In this document: positions 43,250 to 53,347 of the stretch, in pieces
Numbering within the stretch: the stretch's first letter is position 1
Layout: every line of letters starts with the position of its first letter
Source of the DNA: G963704535 sp963704535
GTDB taxonomy: Bacteria; Chloroflexota; Chloroflexia; Chloroflexales; Roseiflexaceae
DNA length: 64,000 nucleotides
Direction: 5' to 3'
Assembly (NCBI GenBank): GCA_963704535.1
Contig: OY969916.1
Span: 6,510,001-6,574,000, forward strand
Made by a program: the position numbers and the translations under genes
Notes under the pieces: model-generated
What the model was told of the DNA's origin: nothing
Database searches by the model: none
The model's input: only the letters and a program-made list of their open reading frames with translations

Positions 43250-46200
43250 TTACGGGGTCGGCGCTTGGGCTAGCTCCAGCAGCTTCTCGACCTGGTAGTG
43301 CGCCCGGTTGGCGGCCTCACGCAAGTGCTTGATGGTGTCGTAGCAGGCGGCGATCTCCTCGATCGCCTTGTCCGGTGGGCTTTCTGGATCAGCCCTGATC
43401 GTGACGACGGCCACCGTCAACATCCACCACAGCAGCCGCTCAAACAACTCGCGGTTGAACCACAACACGCCTTGGTGGCGGTTCACTCCCAGCAGTTGCT
43501 GCACTTCTCTATCCCGCAGCAGCTCCTCCAGAATCTCGTAGGTCTCCTCGACATCGCGGGCCTCGAACCAGGACTGGTGGCTGGTGAGCTGCTTGCTGAT
43601 CGTGACCGCCCGCGCGGCCTCGCCCTCGTCCAGCCCCAGGTTGCGCAGCGTGCCGGCGATGATCCGCCCCAGCAGCCACTCGTCGATCCAGCTCCGGCTC
43701 TGCTCGGCGAAATCGGCCTCGGCGGCGATTTGGCCCAACGGGTGAACGAATGTCCACCCCAGCAAGGTCCCCCAGCGCCTGAGATTGTCGTTCAGCCCGT
43801 CCTGCACCTCCTTGATCGCGGCCACGTAGTTGTCGGTGTCCTCGGCATCCGGGCGCGGCTCCAGCGCGGGCAGTTGCAGGATGGTCTCCAGCTCGCGGCG
43901 TACCTCCTGGGCGATCAGCGCTTCTCGGCTGGGCGGGGCCAGTTCAGGCGCCGCGTCATCCGCCGTCGCTTCGGCCTCGGCCGGCGCCTCCAGCGGAGCC
44001 TCCTCCTCGGCAGAAGGCGTTTCGCCCACTGGTTCCCCAACGTCTGCCGTCGCCTCGTCGCCGTCGAGAAAGCGCCTGATCTCTCGGAGCAGACGCACCA
44101 TCTTCTGCTCGACCTCGTCCAGCAGTGCGGCGGCGAGTTGCCCGTCGCCGTCGGCCGCGGGCGCCTCCGCATCCAGGCGCGCGGCGTCGTCAAGCTCAAG
44201 CTGATCCAGCCCCGGCTCGGCCATCTCCGGCGGTTCTACATCATTCAGCCGCTCGCCGGCCATCGGCACGCTGACATCCAAGCGCGCGGCGTCGTCAAGC
44301 TCAAGCTGATCCAGCCCATCCTCCGTCAGGTCGGCGCTCCTTGGTTCTTGGTTCTTAGTTCTTAGTTCTTGGTTCTTCGGCGCCCGCGCCGCCAGCAGCC
44401 TGCGGAATAGCTCGGCGTTGACCAGCTCTTTGAATGGGTAGTGGATCGGCTGGAGGAAGGTTTCTTTCAGCGCCTCCTCGATGCTCGGCACCCCGCGCCC
44501 GCCCAGGTACGCCGCCAGGTCGGCGTACTGGTGCCACTCATTGTCCTGCACCTCGCGGAAATCGAGGAAGACCTGGCACTTGTACGCGCCCAATTCGACG
44601 TACAGGCCCCGATCGAACAGCTCACGGTTGCTGCGAATGTACTCCAGCCCAGCGCTGTGATCGCGGAAGATGCAGAAGTAGGTGTCGTCGGCGCGCAGCC
44701 CCAGCCCCTCGCCCACGTTCTTCTGCATCAGCGTGCGCTCGCCCTGTCCTGAGCCTGTCGAAGGGTCGCCCTGCCCGGTCCTGGCCGAGTAGGCGACCGA
44801 GGTGCGTACCCAGCCGCGCGTGTCGGCGAAGGCATTGTGGTAGACGACCAGCGCCCGCTCGTCGCCGAAGCGATTCGAGTAGGCGAACACATTCTCATCG
44901 ACCGCCCCATCGGACGTGAAAAAATCGTACAGCAGGAAGTGCTCGACCTCGGCGAACAGGTAGCGGCGGTGCAGCAGCGGGAAGATCTCGCGCTCGTGCC
45001 GCTGGATCAGGTACACATCCGGCTGCTCCTCCCAGTAGGCGCGCTGGTACTCCATGCCGTACTTCTCGGTGAACCCCTCGACCTGGCCGTGACCGAACAT
45101 CGGCAGGCCCGGCAGAGTCGCCATCAGCGTGCAGACGCCGAAGTACTTATCGCCCTTGCCGAACTGATCGACCGCGGTTCGCTCGTCGGGGTTATTCATG
45201 AAGTTGACATAACGCTTCAGAATCTCCGGATCGAACTCCAAGCGTGTTCTTCATCAACGTGCGGTACTTGGCGTTCTCCTCGTCGCGCAGCATGTGCATA
45301 AACGCGCTGTTGTAGACCCGATGCATGCCGAGCGTGCGGACGAAGTAGCCCTCCATCAGCCAGAACGCCTCGGCCAGCAGCAGCGTATCGGGCGCCTCGA
45401 CCGCCGCGCGGTCCACCACCTCGCGCCAGAACTCCTCCGGCATCAGCGCGTCGAACTGCGCCCTGGTCATGGCGTGCTCGGCCCGTGAAGGGATCGCGCC
45501 GCCGGTGCCCGGCTCCGGGAACCACAGGCGCTGGAAGTGCTTCTTGGCCAGCGTCATCGCCGCGTCGAAGCGGATAATCGGGAACTGGCGCGCCACGTGC
45601 AGGATCGTCTGGATGACCGCCTCGCGCACCTCGGGGTTGAGGTAGTTCAGCTGCGCCGTGTCGTTCCAGGGCATGGCTGGTGCCGTCGTTGCCGTGGTAG
45701 ACATAACGTTCCACACCCGACCAATTGTCGATGCGCTTAAACACCACCGCCGCGTCGCTGCGGTCGTAGTAGTGATCCTCGATATAGAGGCCGACGCGCT
45801 GGTCCCAGGACAGGTTCGGCCCGCTGAAGGTGTACGCCGGGAAGGGGCTGTGTTCGGAGCGAGATGAACCAATCCGGGTGCTCGATCACCCAACGGCCGT
45901 CGATGCCGACGTGATTGGGCACCATATCGCTAGCCAGGCGGATGCCACGCTGCCAGGCCCGCTCCCGCAGCTCCTGGCAGGCCGCCTCGCCGCCCAGCTT
46001 GGCGGCGATCTGGTAGTCGAACAGCGAGTACGCCGAGGCGACCGCGTCGGCGTTGCCGCAGAGCTGCTTGATCCGCTGCGAGGCGGTGCTGCGCTCCCAC
46101 AGGCCGATCAGCCACAGGCCGCTGATGCCCCAGCGCGCCAGGGCGTCCAGTTCCTCGTCGGGGATCTGGTCCAGGCTGGCGATCGGTCGCCCATATTTTT

Positions 46201-47224
46201 TCGATAGCTGGTCGAGCCAGACGTAGGCGTTCTTGGCGATCATCACCAGACGCGGCATCCAGTCGCGGTCGGGGCTGAAGCGCTCGGGTTCCACCTCCAG
46301 GCCGGCGAACTCATAGACCGGGACCTCGGTCGGGCCGGGGCCGAAGAAGACTGGCTTCTGCTCCTCCTTGATCAGGTCCAGACCGCTCAACAGCCGGTAG
46401 ACTTGGCGGCCCAGCACCAGCCCCCAGCGCTCCCTGATAAACTCTAGCTGCCCTTCCAGCGAGTGGGGCGCGGTGCGCGCCGGGGCCAGCAGGAAGTCGA
46501 GCAGGTTTTGGCCCGTGAAGAGCATCTGCCCAGGGGCGCCGCCCGGTTGCCGGCCATCGCCGTCGCCCGGTTGCCGGCCATCGCCGCCGCCCGGTTGCCG
46601 GCCATCGTCGCCGGCTGCGGGCTGCGCCCCGAAGAAGGCGTACAGGGTGGAGATGATCTGCGGGTAGGCCGTCTCCTTCTCCAGCGCGGTATCGTCGAAC
46701 AGCTCCATAAAGGGCGAGAAGGCCGGGTTGGCATTCGTCAGCCACAGCAGCAGCAACTCCTCCAGCGCGACCTGCCGGTTCGGGATGCTGGTGGTAGTGC
46801 CCGCCAGGTACTCGGCGACGGTAAGCTCGCGCCGGTAGACCGCGACCGGCGGAAACTCATCGGTGAATCGGATCAGCGCGGCGTCGAGGGCCGGGGCGCC
46901 AAGCTGCTGCTCAAGCCACGCCAGCGCCTCCTGCAACAGGTGCGGGTTGTGTTGCTCGCGGTACGATCGAAACATCTGGTGCGTCAACTCGTGGATCAAG
47001 CCCATCGCGTTAATCTGGCTCGCGCGCACCGCCTGCTCAGGAAAATTGACCAAGTCGCGGCGCTGGTTTACCTTCTGAGCGAACACCCGCGCGGCGTGGA
47101 AGTTGGCGAAAAGGACGCGACCGCTGATCGAGAAGAGCGACTCATCGAGCTGATAGCGGTCCCGTGCGGTGCGAGAGACATGAAATTCGAGTTCCAGAGC
47201 GATCGAACGGCCCTGCTGCGGCAT
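43250..47224 (-). CDS. Very large GH13 alpha-amylase-family protein, three frame breaks and several repeat insertions
   Basis: ATG 47224 has GGGAGGACACC before it. About 1,325 codons can be followed through three frame changes near 45855, 45685 and 45240. The barrel is recognisable: LASDMVPNHVGIDGRWV (region I), PIIRFDAAMTLAKKHFQ with the nucleophile Asp, LLLAEAFWLMEGY with the acid Glu, and FMNNPDERTA as the third site. An N-terminal extension of about 380 residues and a C-terminal half with no known domain flank it. Insertions include three 24-nt units at 46542-46620 (DGRQPGGG), a duplicated GLDQLELDDAARLD, a heptamer run (KNQELRTKNQEP) and DPSTGSGQGE. The length and catalytic set suggest a glycogen- or trehalose-related enzyme; its specificity is unknown. 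Confidence 0.75.
44338..44378. repeat. Heptamer repeat (GGTTCTT)n inside the large GH13 gene
   Basis: Five or six GGTTCTT/AGTTCTT units code for KNQELRTKNQEPRS in the C-terminal half of the protein. Confidence 0.9.
46542..46620. repeat. Three in-frame 24-nt repeats inside the large GH13 gene
   Basis: Units CCCGGTTGCCGGCCATCGCC plus four bases encode DGRQPGGG-like octapeptides three times in a loop of the N-terminal extension. Confidence 0.9.
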
Positions 47225-47527
47225 GGTGTCCTCCCAATCGTTTCCAGAAAGTCCACCGATATGCCCTCGCGGTCCGGCGCTTTTGTGCGAGCAAGCACAT
47301 GCCCGGCGCACGTCGTGGTCTGCGGCGAGAGCTGCTAATGTTTCGTAGGCGGCGTTGCGCCCACATGCTATTGCATTGTCTGGCTTTGGTCAATCTGGCG
47401 TATAGAATCAGAGCATTGGTGCAAATGGCGTGCCGCTGGATGCGCCTATTGCCCGCCGTGCCGCGCCGCGCTATACTGTCACGGTGAACGGCTGATTTCT
47501 TAGACAAGCTCGGAAGCCGCCGTTCTA

Positions 47528-47590
47528 CTTTACAATGTGGGTGGGAGAGATTGAGGGGGCTGCCCCCTCAAACCCCCTTTTTTTCCACTG
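47528..47590. repeat. Family A2 hairpin repeat before hutH
   Basis: CTTTACAATGTGGGTGGGAG, then GAGGGGGCTGCCCCCTCAAA. The remainder of 47225-47527, between two divergent genes, has no ORF and must hold both promoters, which I could not place. Confidence 0.85.
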
Positions 47591-47605
47591 AAACATGAGA
47601 GGTCG

Positions 47606-49192
47606 ATGATGACCACACTGATGCTCACCGGCGCACCCCTGACCATCGCCGATGTCGTCGCCGTCGCTCGCGAGCGCCGGAGCGTGGCTCTGGCGGGGCG
47701 CGCCCGCGAGCGCGTCGAGGCGGCGCGCGCGCTGGTCGAGCGGATCGTCGCCGAGGAACAGGTCGTCTACGGGGTCACGACGGGCTTCGGCAGCCTTAGC
47801 AAGGTCCACATTCCCACCAACCACCTGGGTGAACTTCAGCACAACCTGGTGCGCAGCCACGCCGCTGGGGTCGGCCCGCCGCTGCCCCCCGATGTCGTGC
47901 GCGCGATGCTGCTGCTGGCGGCGGCGAGCCTGGCGCGCGGCGCCTCCGGCGTGCGCCTGGCGGTCGTCGAAGCGCTGCTTGGCCTGCTCAACCACGGGAT
48001 CGTGCCGCTAGTGCCCTCGCGCGGCTCGGTCGGCGCCAGCGGCGACCTGGCGCCGCTGGCTCATATCGCGCTGGTCCTGATCGGCGAAGGTCAAGCAGCA
48101 ATTGAAAATGGAGAATTGAGAATTGAGAATGAAGATGCGTACAGTTCACATTCTCAATTCTCAATTCTCAATTCTCAATTCCTCGCCGGTGCTGAGGCGC
48201 TCAAACGTGCCGGGCTGGAGCCGCTGCGCCTGGAGGCCAAAGAGGGGCTGGCGCTACTCAACGGCACGCACCTGATGGCCGGGATGGGTGCGCTGCTCCT
48301 GCACGATGCCCGGGTGCTGCTGCACGCCGCCGAGGCCGCCGCCGCGATGAGCCTGGAGGGCGCCCTTGGCACCCACGCCGCGCTCGATGGGCGCATCCAC
48401 GCGCTGCGCCCACAGCCCGGCCAGTCGGCCTGCGCCGCGCGGCTGCGTGCCCTGCTGCACGGCAGCGCCATCTCGCAGAGCCACCGCGACGACCCGCGCG
48501 TCCAGGACCCCTACTCGCTGCGCTGCATCCCCCAAGTGCTTGGCGCCGCCCGCGACTCGCTGGCCTACGTCGAGCGGGTGCTGGCCGACGAGTTGGCCGC
48601 CGTCACCGACAACCCGCTGCTGTTCGTCGCCGAGGGCGTGGTGCTCTCCGGCGGCAACTTCCACGGCCAGCCGCTGGCGACCGCGCTGGACCTCCTGGCG
48701 ATCGTCCTGGCCCAGGTCGCCGGCTTCTCCGAGCGGCGCACGTTTCTGCTGTTGAGCGCCTGGGAGCCCGAGATGCACCTGACGCCGTTCTTGACCCCCC
48801 AGCCGGGCCTGCAATCGGGGCTGATGATCGCCCAGTACACCGCCGCCGCCCTGGTCGCCGAGATCCGCGCCCTGGCCCAGCCGGCCTCGATCGCCAGCCT
48901 GCCCACCTCCGCCGGCATGGAGGATTGGAACAGCATGGGCGCGACCTCGGCCGTGCAGGCCGCGCAGGCGCTCGACCTGGCCCGCGATGTCATCGCGATC
49001 GAGCTGCTATGCGCGGCGCAGGCGCTTGAGCAGCACCGCCCGCTGCGCTCCGGCCCCGGCGTCGAGGCCGCCTACGCCCGCATCCGCGCCCGCGTCCCCC
49101 CGCTCCGCGCCGATCGCCCGCCCGCGCCCGACATCGCCGCACTGTCGCAACTGATCGCCGAGGCGGCGTTCGAGTGGCCGCAGGGCGAATAG
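47606..49192 (+). CDS. hutH: Histidine ammonia-lyase
   Basis: The product has 528 residues; GAGAGG precedes ATG 47606. The electrophilic MIO cofactor forms from Ala144-Ser145-Gly146 in SRGSVGASGDLAPLAHIA. VYGVTTGFGSLSKVHI and the late SLPTSAGMEDWNSMGATSA are the other family signatures. It removes ammonia from histidine to make urocanate. About 26 residues (168-193) come from a heptamer repeat GAGAATT and its inverted copy at 48105-48182, placed between helices so the enzyme may still work. No other hut genes are nearby. Confidence 0.85.
   Translation: MMTTLMLTGAPLTIADVVAVARERRSVALAGRARERVEAARALVERIVAEEQVVYGVTTGFGSLSKVHIPTNHLGELQHNLVRSHAAGVGPPLPPDVVRAMLLLAAASLARGASGVRLAVVEALLGLLNHGIVPLVPSRGSVGASGDLAPLAHIALVLIGEGQAAIENGELRIENEDAYSSHSQFSILNSQFLAGAEALKRAGLEPLRLEAKEGLALLNGTHLMAGMGALLLHDARVLLHAAEAAAAMSLEGALGTHAALDGRIHALRPQPGQSACAARLRALLHGSAISQSHRDDPRVQDPYSLRCIPQVLGAARDSLAYVERVLADELAAVTDNPLLFVAEGVVLSGGNFHGQPLATALDLLAIVLAQVAGFSERRTFLLLSAWEPEMHLTPFLTPQPGLQSGLMIAQYTAAALVAEIRALAQPASIASLPTSAGMEDWNSMGATSAVQAAQALDLARDVIAIELLCAAQALEQHRPLRSGPGVEAAYARIRARVPPLRADRPPAPDIAALSQLIAEAAFEWPQGE
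48105..48182. repeat. Inverted heptamer repeat inside hutH
   Basis: GAGAATTGAGAATTGAGAAT and CTCAATTCTCAATTCTCAAT face each other and can form a long hairpin in the mRNA. The insert keeps the frame. Confidence 0.95.
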
Positions 49193-49302
49193 ATAGCTGA
49201 AACAACCCTGACCGAGCCGCGTGGAGCAGCGTCACCTCATTGAAGCGCCGTACACGCAACACACAACACGACGAGCGGATAGGGAGCGGATGGTCACACA
49301 TC

Positions 49303-49326
49303 ACGTTTCACGTTTCACGTTTCACA
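49303..49326. repeat. Heptamer repeat (CACGTTT)n
   Basis: Three CACGTTT units lie immediately before the TnpB element. Confidence 0.85.
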
Positions 49327-49335
49327 GATGTTTAC

Positions 49336-50562
49336 CCTTCAGGGCGGGAAGCCCAGGCGCTTTAGCCTTGGGAGGAACGCCCCGCTTTAGCCCAATGCTT
49401 GTACAAACGTTCGGTTCGTGGTATTCTTCATACTGTATGAAGCTTATCGCGCAAGTCAAATTGAATCCCACACCTGAACAGCACGCGGCGCTGCTCTCCA
49501 CCCTGACAGAAGCGAACGCCGCGTGTGACGCGATTAGTGCTGCCGCTTGGCAGGCACGTGAGTTTCGTCGGCTCCCGCTTCAGAAGCTCCTCTACCATGA
49601 CATCAAAGACTCCTTCCGATTGGGAGCACAAAGTCTCATTCGCTGCATCGCCAAAGTTGCTGATGCCTACACACTGGACCGCAAGACCCAACGCACGTTT
49701 CAGTCCTACGGTGCCCTCGCCTTCGATGATCGCAACCTGACGTGGTATACCGACAAGAGCGCGGTTTCGATCTGGACGTTGGAGGGACGCCAGTACATCC
49801 CTTACAGCGCGGGCGAACACCAACGCGCTTTGTTGGCGTCGCGCAAAGGCGAAAGCGATCTGGTCTACCACCGAGGCGCGTTCTACGTGCTGGCCGTCTG
49901 CGACATACCGGAACCGGACGAGCAGACAATAGATGGCGTGCTTGGGGTTGACCTGGGCATCGCAAATCTGGCAACCGACAGCGATGGTGAACGGTACAGC
50001 GGGCGGCGTGTCGAACGCAAGCGCCGCTGGTACGCAAACCTGCGCGGACGGTTGCAACAGCGCGGCAGCCTTTCGGCCAAACGCCACTTGCGGAAACTGG
50101 CGGGCAAGCAACGGCGCTTTCAGAAGGATACGAACCATCGCATTGCAAAGCAGCTTGTTCAGAAAGCCAAAGACACGAAGCGGGCGGTTGCGCTTGAAGA
50201 CTTGACGCACATTCGCTCGCGGACGACGGTACGGAAATCTGGACGGGCGCGACACAGCAATTGGGCTTTCGGCCAGTTGCGACAGTTTATCGGCTACAAG
50301 GCACGGCTTGCTGGTGTGAGGGTTGTCCTGGTGGATCCTAGACACACCAGCCAGCGATGCAACGCCTGTGGGCATACGGAACGCCGTAACCGCAAAAGCC
50401 AGGCTGAGTTTTGTTGTGTCGTGTGTGGGCATACTGCTCATGCGGACTGCAATGCCGCGCTCAATATCTCCTGGGCTGCGGTCAGACAGCCTATTGTCTC
50501 GGAGGCAGATTCGTCTGTCGCGCCAGAGACAAGCCCAAGCCCTTTAGGCTTGGGTATCTGAC
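49336..50562 (+). mobile_element. TnpB-only IS200/IS605-family (IS1341-like) element
   Basis: The left end follows TTTAC (49331-49335), a target type used by this family, and has a subterminal hairpin CCCAGGC/GCCTTGGG (49352-49372). The right end has hairpin CCCAAGCC/GGCTTGGG (50534-50554), then TATCTGAC. No TnpA transposase is present, so the element would need one supplied elsewhere. Exact ends are inferred. Confidence 0.7.
49437..50561 (+). CDS. tnpB: TnpB, RNA-guided RuvC nuclease of an IS605-type element
   Basis: The product has 374 residues; ATG 49437 begins MKLIAQVKLNPTPEQHAALL. The RuvC triad is complete: Asp172 in GVLGVDLGIANLATD, Glu254 in AVALEDLTHIRSR and Asp337 in HADCNAALNIS. 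The zinc finger has Cys308, Cys311 and Cys330 with neighbours (CNACGH, CVVCGH). Known TnpB proteins cut DNA guided by an RNA made from the 3' end of the element. Here the stop codon overlaps the right-end hairpin, as usual, so the guide RNA would span about 50450-50580. Full-length and intact, unlike many copies. Confidence 0.9.
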   Translation: MKLIAQVKLNPTPEQHAALLSTLTEANAACDAISAAAWQAREFRRLPLQKLLYHDIKDSFRLGAQSLIRCIAKVADAYTLDRKTQRTFQSYGALAFDDRNLTWYTDKSAVSIWTLEGRQYIPYSAGEHQRALLASRKGESDLVYHRGAFYVLAVCDIPEPDEQTIDGVLGVDLGIANLATDSDGERYSGRRVERKRRWYANLRGRLQQRGSLSAKRHLRKLAGKQRRFQKDTNHRIAKQLVQKAKDTKRAVALEDLTHIRSRTTVRKSGRARHSNWAFGQLRQFIGYKARLAGVRVVLVDPRHTSQRCNACGHTERRNRKSQAEFCCVVCGHTAHADCNAALNISWAAVRQPIVSEADSSVAPETSPSPLGLGI

Positions 50563-50580
50563 ACATACACTCAGGAGAAC
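50440..50580 (+). ncRNA. Putative omega RNA (reRNA) of the TnpB element
   Basis: By analogy with characterised TnpB systems, the scaffold would come from the end of tnpB and the right-end hairpin (50534-50554), and the guide from the sequence just after TATCTGAC (about 50563 onward, ACATACACTCAGGAG). No promoter was seen; limits are inference. Confidence 0.35.
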
Positions 50581-51311
50581 ACCTGCCACGTCGGCTTGAT
50601 CACCAGCTCCGGCACGCACACATGCGCCGGGAGCGTCGCCACGAACAGCGCTGCCGCCGCAATATCGTCCGGCTGTAGCATAGTCGCGCGCTGCTCCTGG
50701 CTCACCGGGTTGGGCCGGCGGTCCAGTAGCGGCGTGTTGATATCGCCGGGGGAGATCACCGTCGCCCGAATGCCGCTGCCGGCCTCCTCCTGGCCCACGA
50801 CTCTGGTCAGCGCCGAGAGCGCGTGCTTCGAGGCGCTGTAGGCCGCGCCCGCCAGCGCGCTCGGCCGCATCCCCGAGATCGACGAGATGCTGATGATCAC
50901 GCCGTCGCCCTGCGCCCGCATCTGCGGCAGCACCGCGTGGACCAAGTTGAAGCTCCCCGTCGCATTGATCTGCATCAAGTAGTCCCAGTCCTCCGGCGCG
51001 AGCCGGTCGAGCTGGCGCGCGGCGATGTTCACCCCGGCGTTGTTCACCAGGATGTCGATCCGGCCAAGATCGGCCACAACCTGGGCGACCAGCCCGCGGA
51101 TCTGCTCCCGGTCGGCGACGTCGGCGGCGATCGGTCGCACCGGCCTGCCGCCCACGATCGCCTCGCAGGTCTCCCTCAACTTATCCTCCCGTCGCCCGAC
51201 GATCACCACCTGCGCGCCCGCCTCTGCGAACTGCCTGGCGATGCTGGCGCCCACGCCGCTGCCGCCCCCGGTCACCAAGGCGACTTTTCCATCCATCGTT
51301 AGATTGCTCAT
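50571..51311 (-). CDS. Short-chain dehydrogenase/reductase
   Basis: The product has 246 residues; ATG 51311 begins MSNLTMDGKVALVTGGGSGV. TGGGSGVGASIA is the nucleotide-binding GxxxGxG motif. NNAG is in ILVNNAGVNIAARQ, the catalytic Ser is in VIISISSISGM and Tyr/Lys in YSASKHALSALTR. A classical SDR using NAD(P)H on an unknown alcohol, ketone or sugar. Its stop lies about 10 nt from the TnpB element end, so the insertion is just behind the gene. Confidence 0.85.
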   Translation of the reverse strand: MSNLTMDGKVALVTGGGSGVGASIARQFAEAGAQVVIVGRREDKLRETCEAIVGGRPVRPIAADVADREQIRGLVAQVVADLGRIDILVNNAGVNIAARQLDRLAPEDWDYLMQINATGSFNLVHAVLPQMRAQGDGVIISISSISGMRPSALAGAAYSASKHALSALTRVVGQEEAGSGIRATVISPGDINTPLLDRRPNPVSQEQRATMLQPDDIAAAALFVATLPAHVCVPELVIKPTWQVFS

Positions 51312-51356
51312 TCTAGGCCCTCTCAATATCAGGGTGATTTACGATTTGCCGAATGA

Positions 51357-51383
51357 CGCAACACGCAACACGCAACACGCATC
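51357..51383. repeat. Heptamer repeat (CGCAACA)n
   Basis: Three CGCAACA units between the SDR and the deacetylase; related CGCAACACACAACAC is at 49254. Confidence 0.75.
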
Positions 51384-52488
51384 ACTGCATAACCCACGCA
51401 AACAACTCCGCCGCTGTCCCGCCCGATATCCGCCGCCGCGGCAGCGCCATCATATCGCTGTAGTCAGCATCCCAGCGCGTGGTCGTGGCGCTCAGGAACC
51501 CGGCAGCGCGCACCTGCTCCATCAGCCCGGCGCTGTACATCCCGCCAGGGTAGCAGAAGCTGACCACGCTGATCCCCAGCCCGCGCTCCAGGTCGGCCTT
51601 CGATTGGGCGAGCTGACGCTCGGCCTCGTACCCGTCGAGCGTCGTCAGGTCAGGGTGGTCGACCGTGTGCGCGCCGATCTCCATGCCGGCGTCCCGCAGC
51701 GCGGCCAGTTGGTCCCAAGTCATATAGCCCGGTTGCCCCACCAGACCACTGATAATGTAGAAGGTCGCCGTGTAACCGTAGCGGCGCAGCACCGGCAGCG
51801 CGTTAGTGAAGGCATCCTCGTACCCGTCGTCGAACGTCAGCGCGACTGCCTGCGGCGGGCAGCCGGTCGCTCCGCGCAAACAGCCCGCCAGCGTATCCAT
51901 GCGTATGCCCGCGTACCCCTGCGCGTGCAGCCAGGCGATCTGCTGCACGAACAGCGCCGGCTCCACCGAGAGCTCGTAGCCCATCGGATCGCTCGCCTGG
52001 TCGACGGCGCGGATGTAGTGGTACATCAAGATCGGCACGGGCGCTCCCGGCGTCACCTCGCCCGCCGGCGCAGGGGGAAGCGCCGGCCCAAGCGTGGGCA
52101 TCAAGGTCGCGACAGATGCTGGCGCCTGTACGGATGCGCCCGAAGCCCCAACCGCCGGCAGCGGCACCGGCGTGATCGTCGGCGTCGCCCACTGCTGCTC
52201 CGGCACGCTCGTCGTTGCGACGACCGAAGTCGCGGTGGGCACTGCCGCTGGCGTCTCGGCAGGCGCTTGCCCGACGACGATTGCCGGCGGCTGCTCACCC
52301 TGAACCATATCGAGAGGGCGGTCGGTGGTCGGCACAATCACCCGCGCGGTTGGCAAAACGACCATGCCCACCGGCGTTCCTCCCGGCAGGAAAAACGCCG
52401 AGAGCAGCGGGAGAATCACACCTGCGATGAGCAGAAAAAGGGCAAAAAGCGCATGCCCCTGCCCGGCAACACGGTAGCTGCGGAACAT
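51382..52488 (-). CDS. Membrane-anchored polysaccharide deacetylase (CE4, NodB domain)
   Basis: The product has 368 residues. A signal anchor (ALFALFLLIAGVILPLLSAF) is followed by a long Pro/Thr/Ala linker to about residue 150. The NodB domain then shows PVPILMYHYI, the metal Asp motif VALTFDDGYEDAF and the His pair in IGAHTVDHPDLT, with SFCYPGG and a late RRRISGG. It would remove acetyl groups from an extracellular polymer such as peptidoglycan or N-acetylglucosamine polysaccharide. Confidence 0.85.
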   Translation of the reverse strand: MFRSYRVAGQGHALFALFLLIAGVILPLLSAFFLPGGTPVGMVVLPTARVIVPTTDRPLDMVQGEQPPAIVVGQAPAETPAAVPTATSVVATTSVPEQQWATPTITPVPLPAVGASGASVQAPASVATLMPTLGPALPPAPAGEVTPGAPVPILMYHYIRAVDQASDPMGYELSVEPALFVQQIAWLHAQGYAGIRMDTLAGCLRGATGCPPQAVALTFDDGYEDAFTNALPVLRRYGYTATFYIISGLVGQPGYMTWDQLAALRDAGMEIGAHTVDHPDLTTLDGYEAERQLAQSKADLERGLGISVVSFCYPGGMYSAGLMEQVRAAGFLSATTTRWDADYSDMMALPRRRISGGTAAELFAWVMQ

Positions 52489-52529
52489 GGAGATCCGTGT
52501 AGATAAAGATTTGACAAGGTTCTTTGGAG

Positions 52530-52600
52530 CTTTACAGTTCTGGGGAAAAGGGGGTTTGAGGGGGAAGCCCTCTCAGTCTCACCCACCCACATTGTAAAGC
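52530..52600. repeat. Family A2 hairpin repeat, complete 71-bp copy
   Basis: GCTTTACAGTTCTGGGG begins and CCCACATTGTAAAGC ends the palindrome, with GGGGGAAGCCCTCTC in the middle. The rest of 52489-52861 is without a gene. Confidence 0.9.
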
Positions 52601-52861
52601 TGTGCCGATTATACAGCAAACCGGATAGCTTTCATACAGCATAGACCGGTTTCCGCCACTGTGGCCCCTTCCGCTGCTTCCATCGTCTCCGCTCCTTCCT
52701 CGTTCAGCTTCCGCCCACTACCCGATCAGGAACAAGAGTACTGTCCAAGGATGTGCCTCCAGTACCAGCTATGAGCTTGACCAATCAACAGCTTCCGTAG
52801 TATGCTGCCCGCACAAACGACGAAAAGATTTCCGTGTGTTTACCTTTAAGAGGGTTGGCCA

Positions 52862-53344
52862 GTGCTCGCAAGTGGAATGGGCTCCATCCAGCAACAAACC
52901 GAAGAACGCCCAGAGATCGGCGTCCTGCTGTTTCGGCTCGCCGACGAGATCTATGCGATCCCATCGGGGAGCGTGCGCGAGGTTGCGCGCTACCGGGCCT
53001 TCACGCCGGTTCCTGGCGCACCCCAGACCCTGCCCGGTATCCTGAGCCAGCGCGGCACGATCTTGCCGGTCGTCGAGCTGCGGCCGCTCCTGGGGCTCGA
53101 CGTGATCGAGCCGACGCGAGCGACGCGGTTTGTGATCATCGCGCATAACGAGATCGACCTGACCGTTATAGTCGACGCAGTGCTGGATCTCGGTGGCCTC
53201 CCCGCTGATTCGATTGAGCCGCCGCCGACCGCGCTGGACCCCGCGCGAGCCCGCTTTCTGCGCGGCGTCACCCAGCTCGACGATCAGCCGGTTGCCCTGA
53301 TCGATCTCGATCAGGTGATCGCTGGTCTACGTGAATGGTCGTAA
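52862..53344 (+). CDS. cheW: CheW-like chemotaxis coupling protein
   Basis: The product has 160 residues from GTG 52862 with AGGG eight bases before; ATG 52877 is an alternative. ERPEIGVLLFRLADEIYAIP begins the CheW SH3-like fold. VPGAPQTLPGILSQRGTILP and VVELRPLLGL are the usual core strands, and DLTVIVDAVLDL follows. CheW links receptors to CheA. It is first in a plus-strand series of chemosensory genes ending at 63958. Confidence 0.85.
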   Translation: MLASGMGSIQQQTEERPEIGVLLFRLADEIYAIPSGSVREVARYRAFTPVPGAPQTLPGILSQRGTILPVVELRPLLGLDVIEPTRATRFVIIAHNEIDLTVIVDAVLDLGGLPADSIEPPPTALDPARARFLRGVTQLDDQPVALIDLDQVIAGLREWS

Positions 53345-53347
53345 GCG

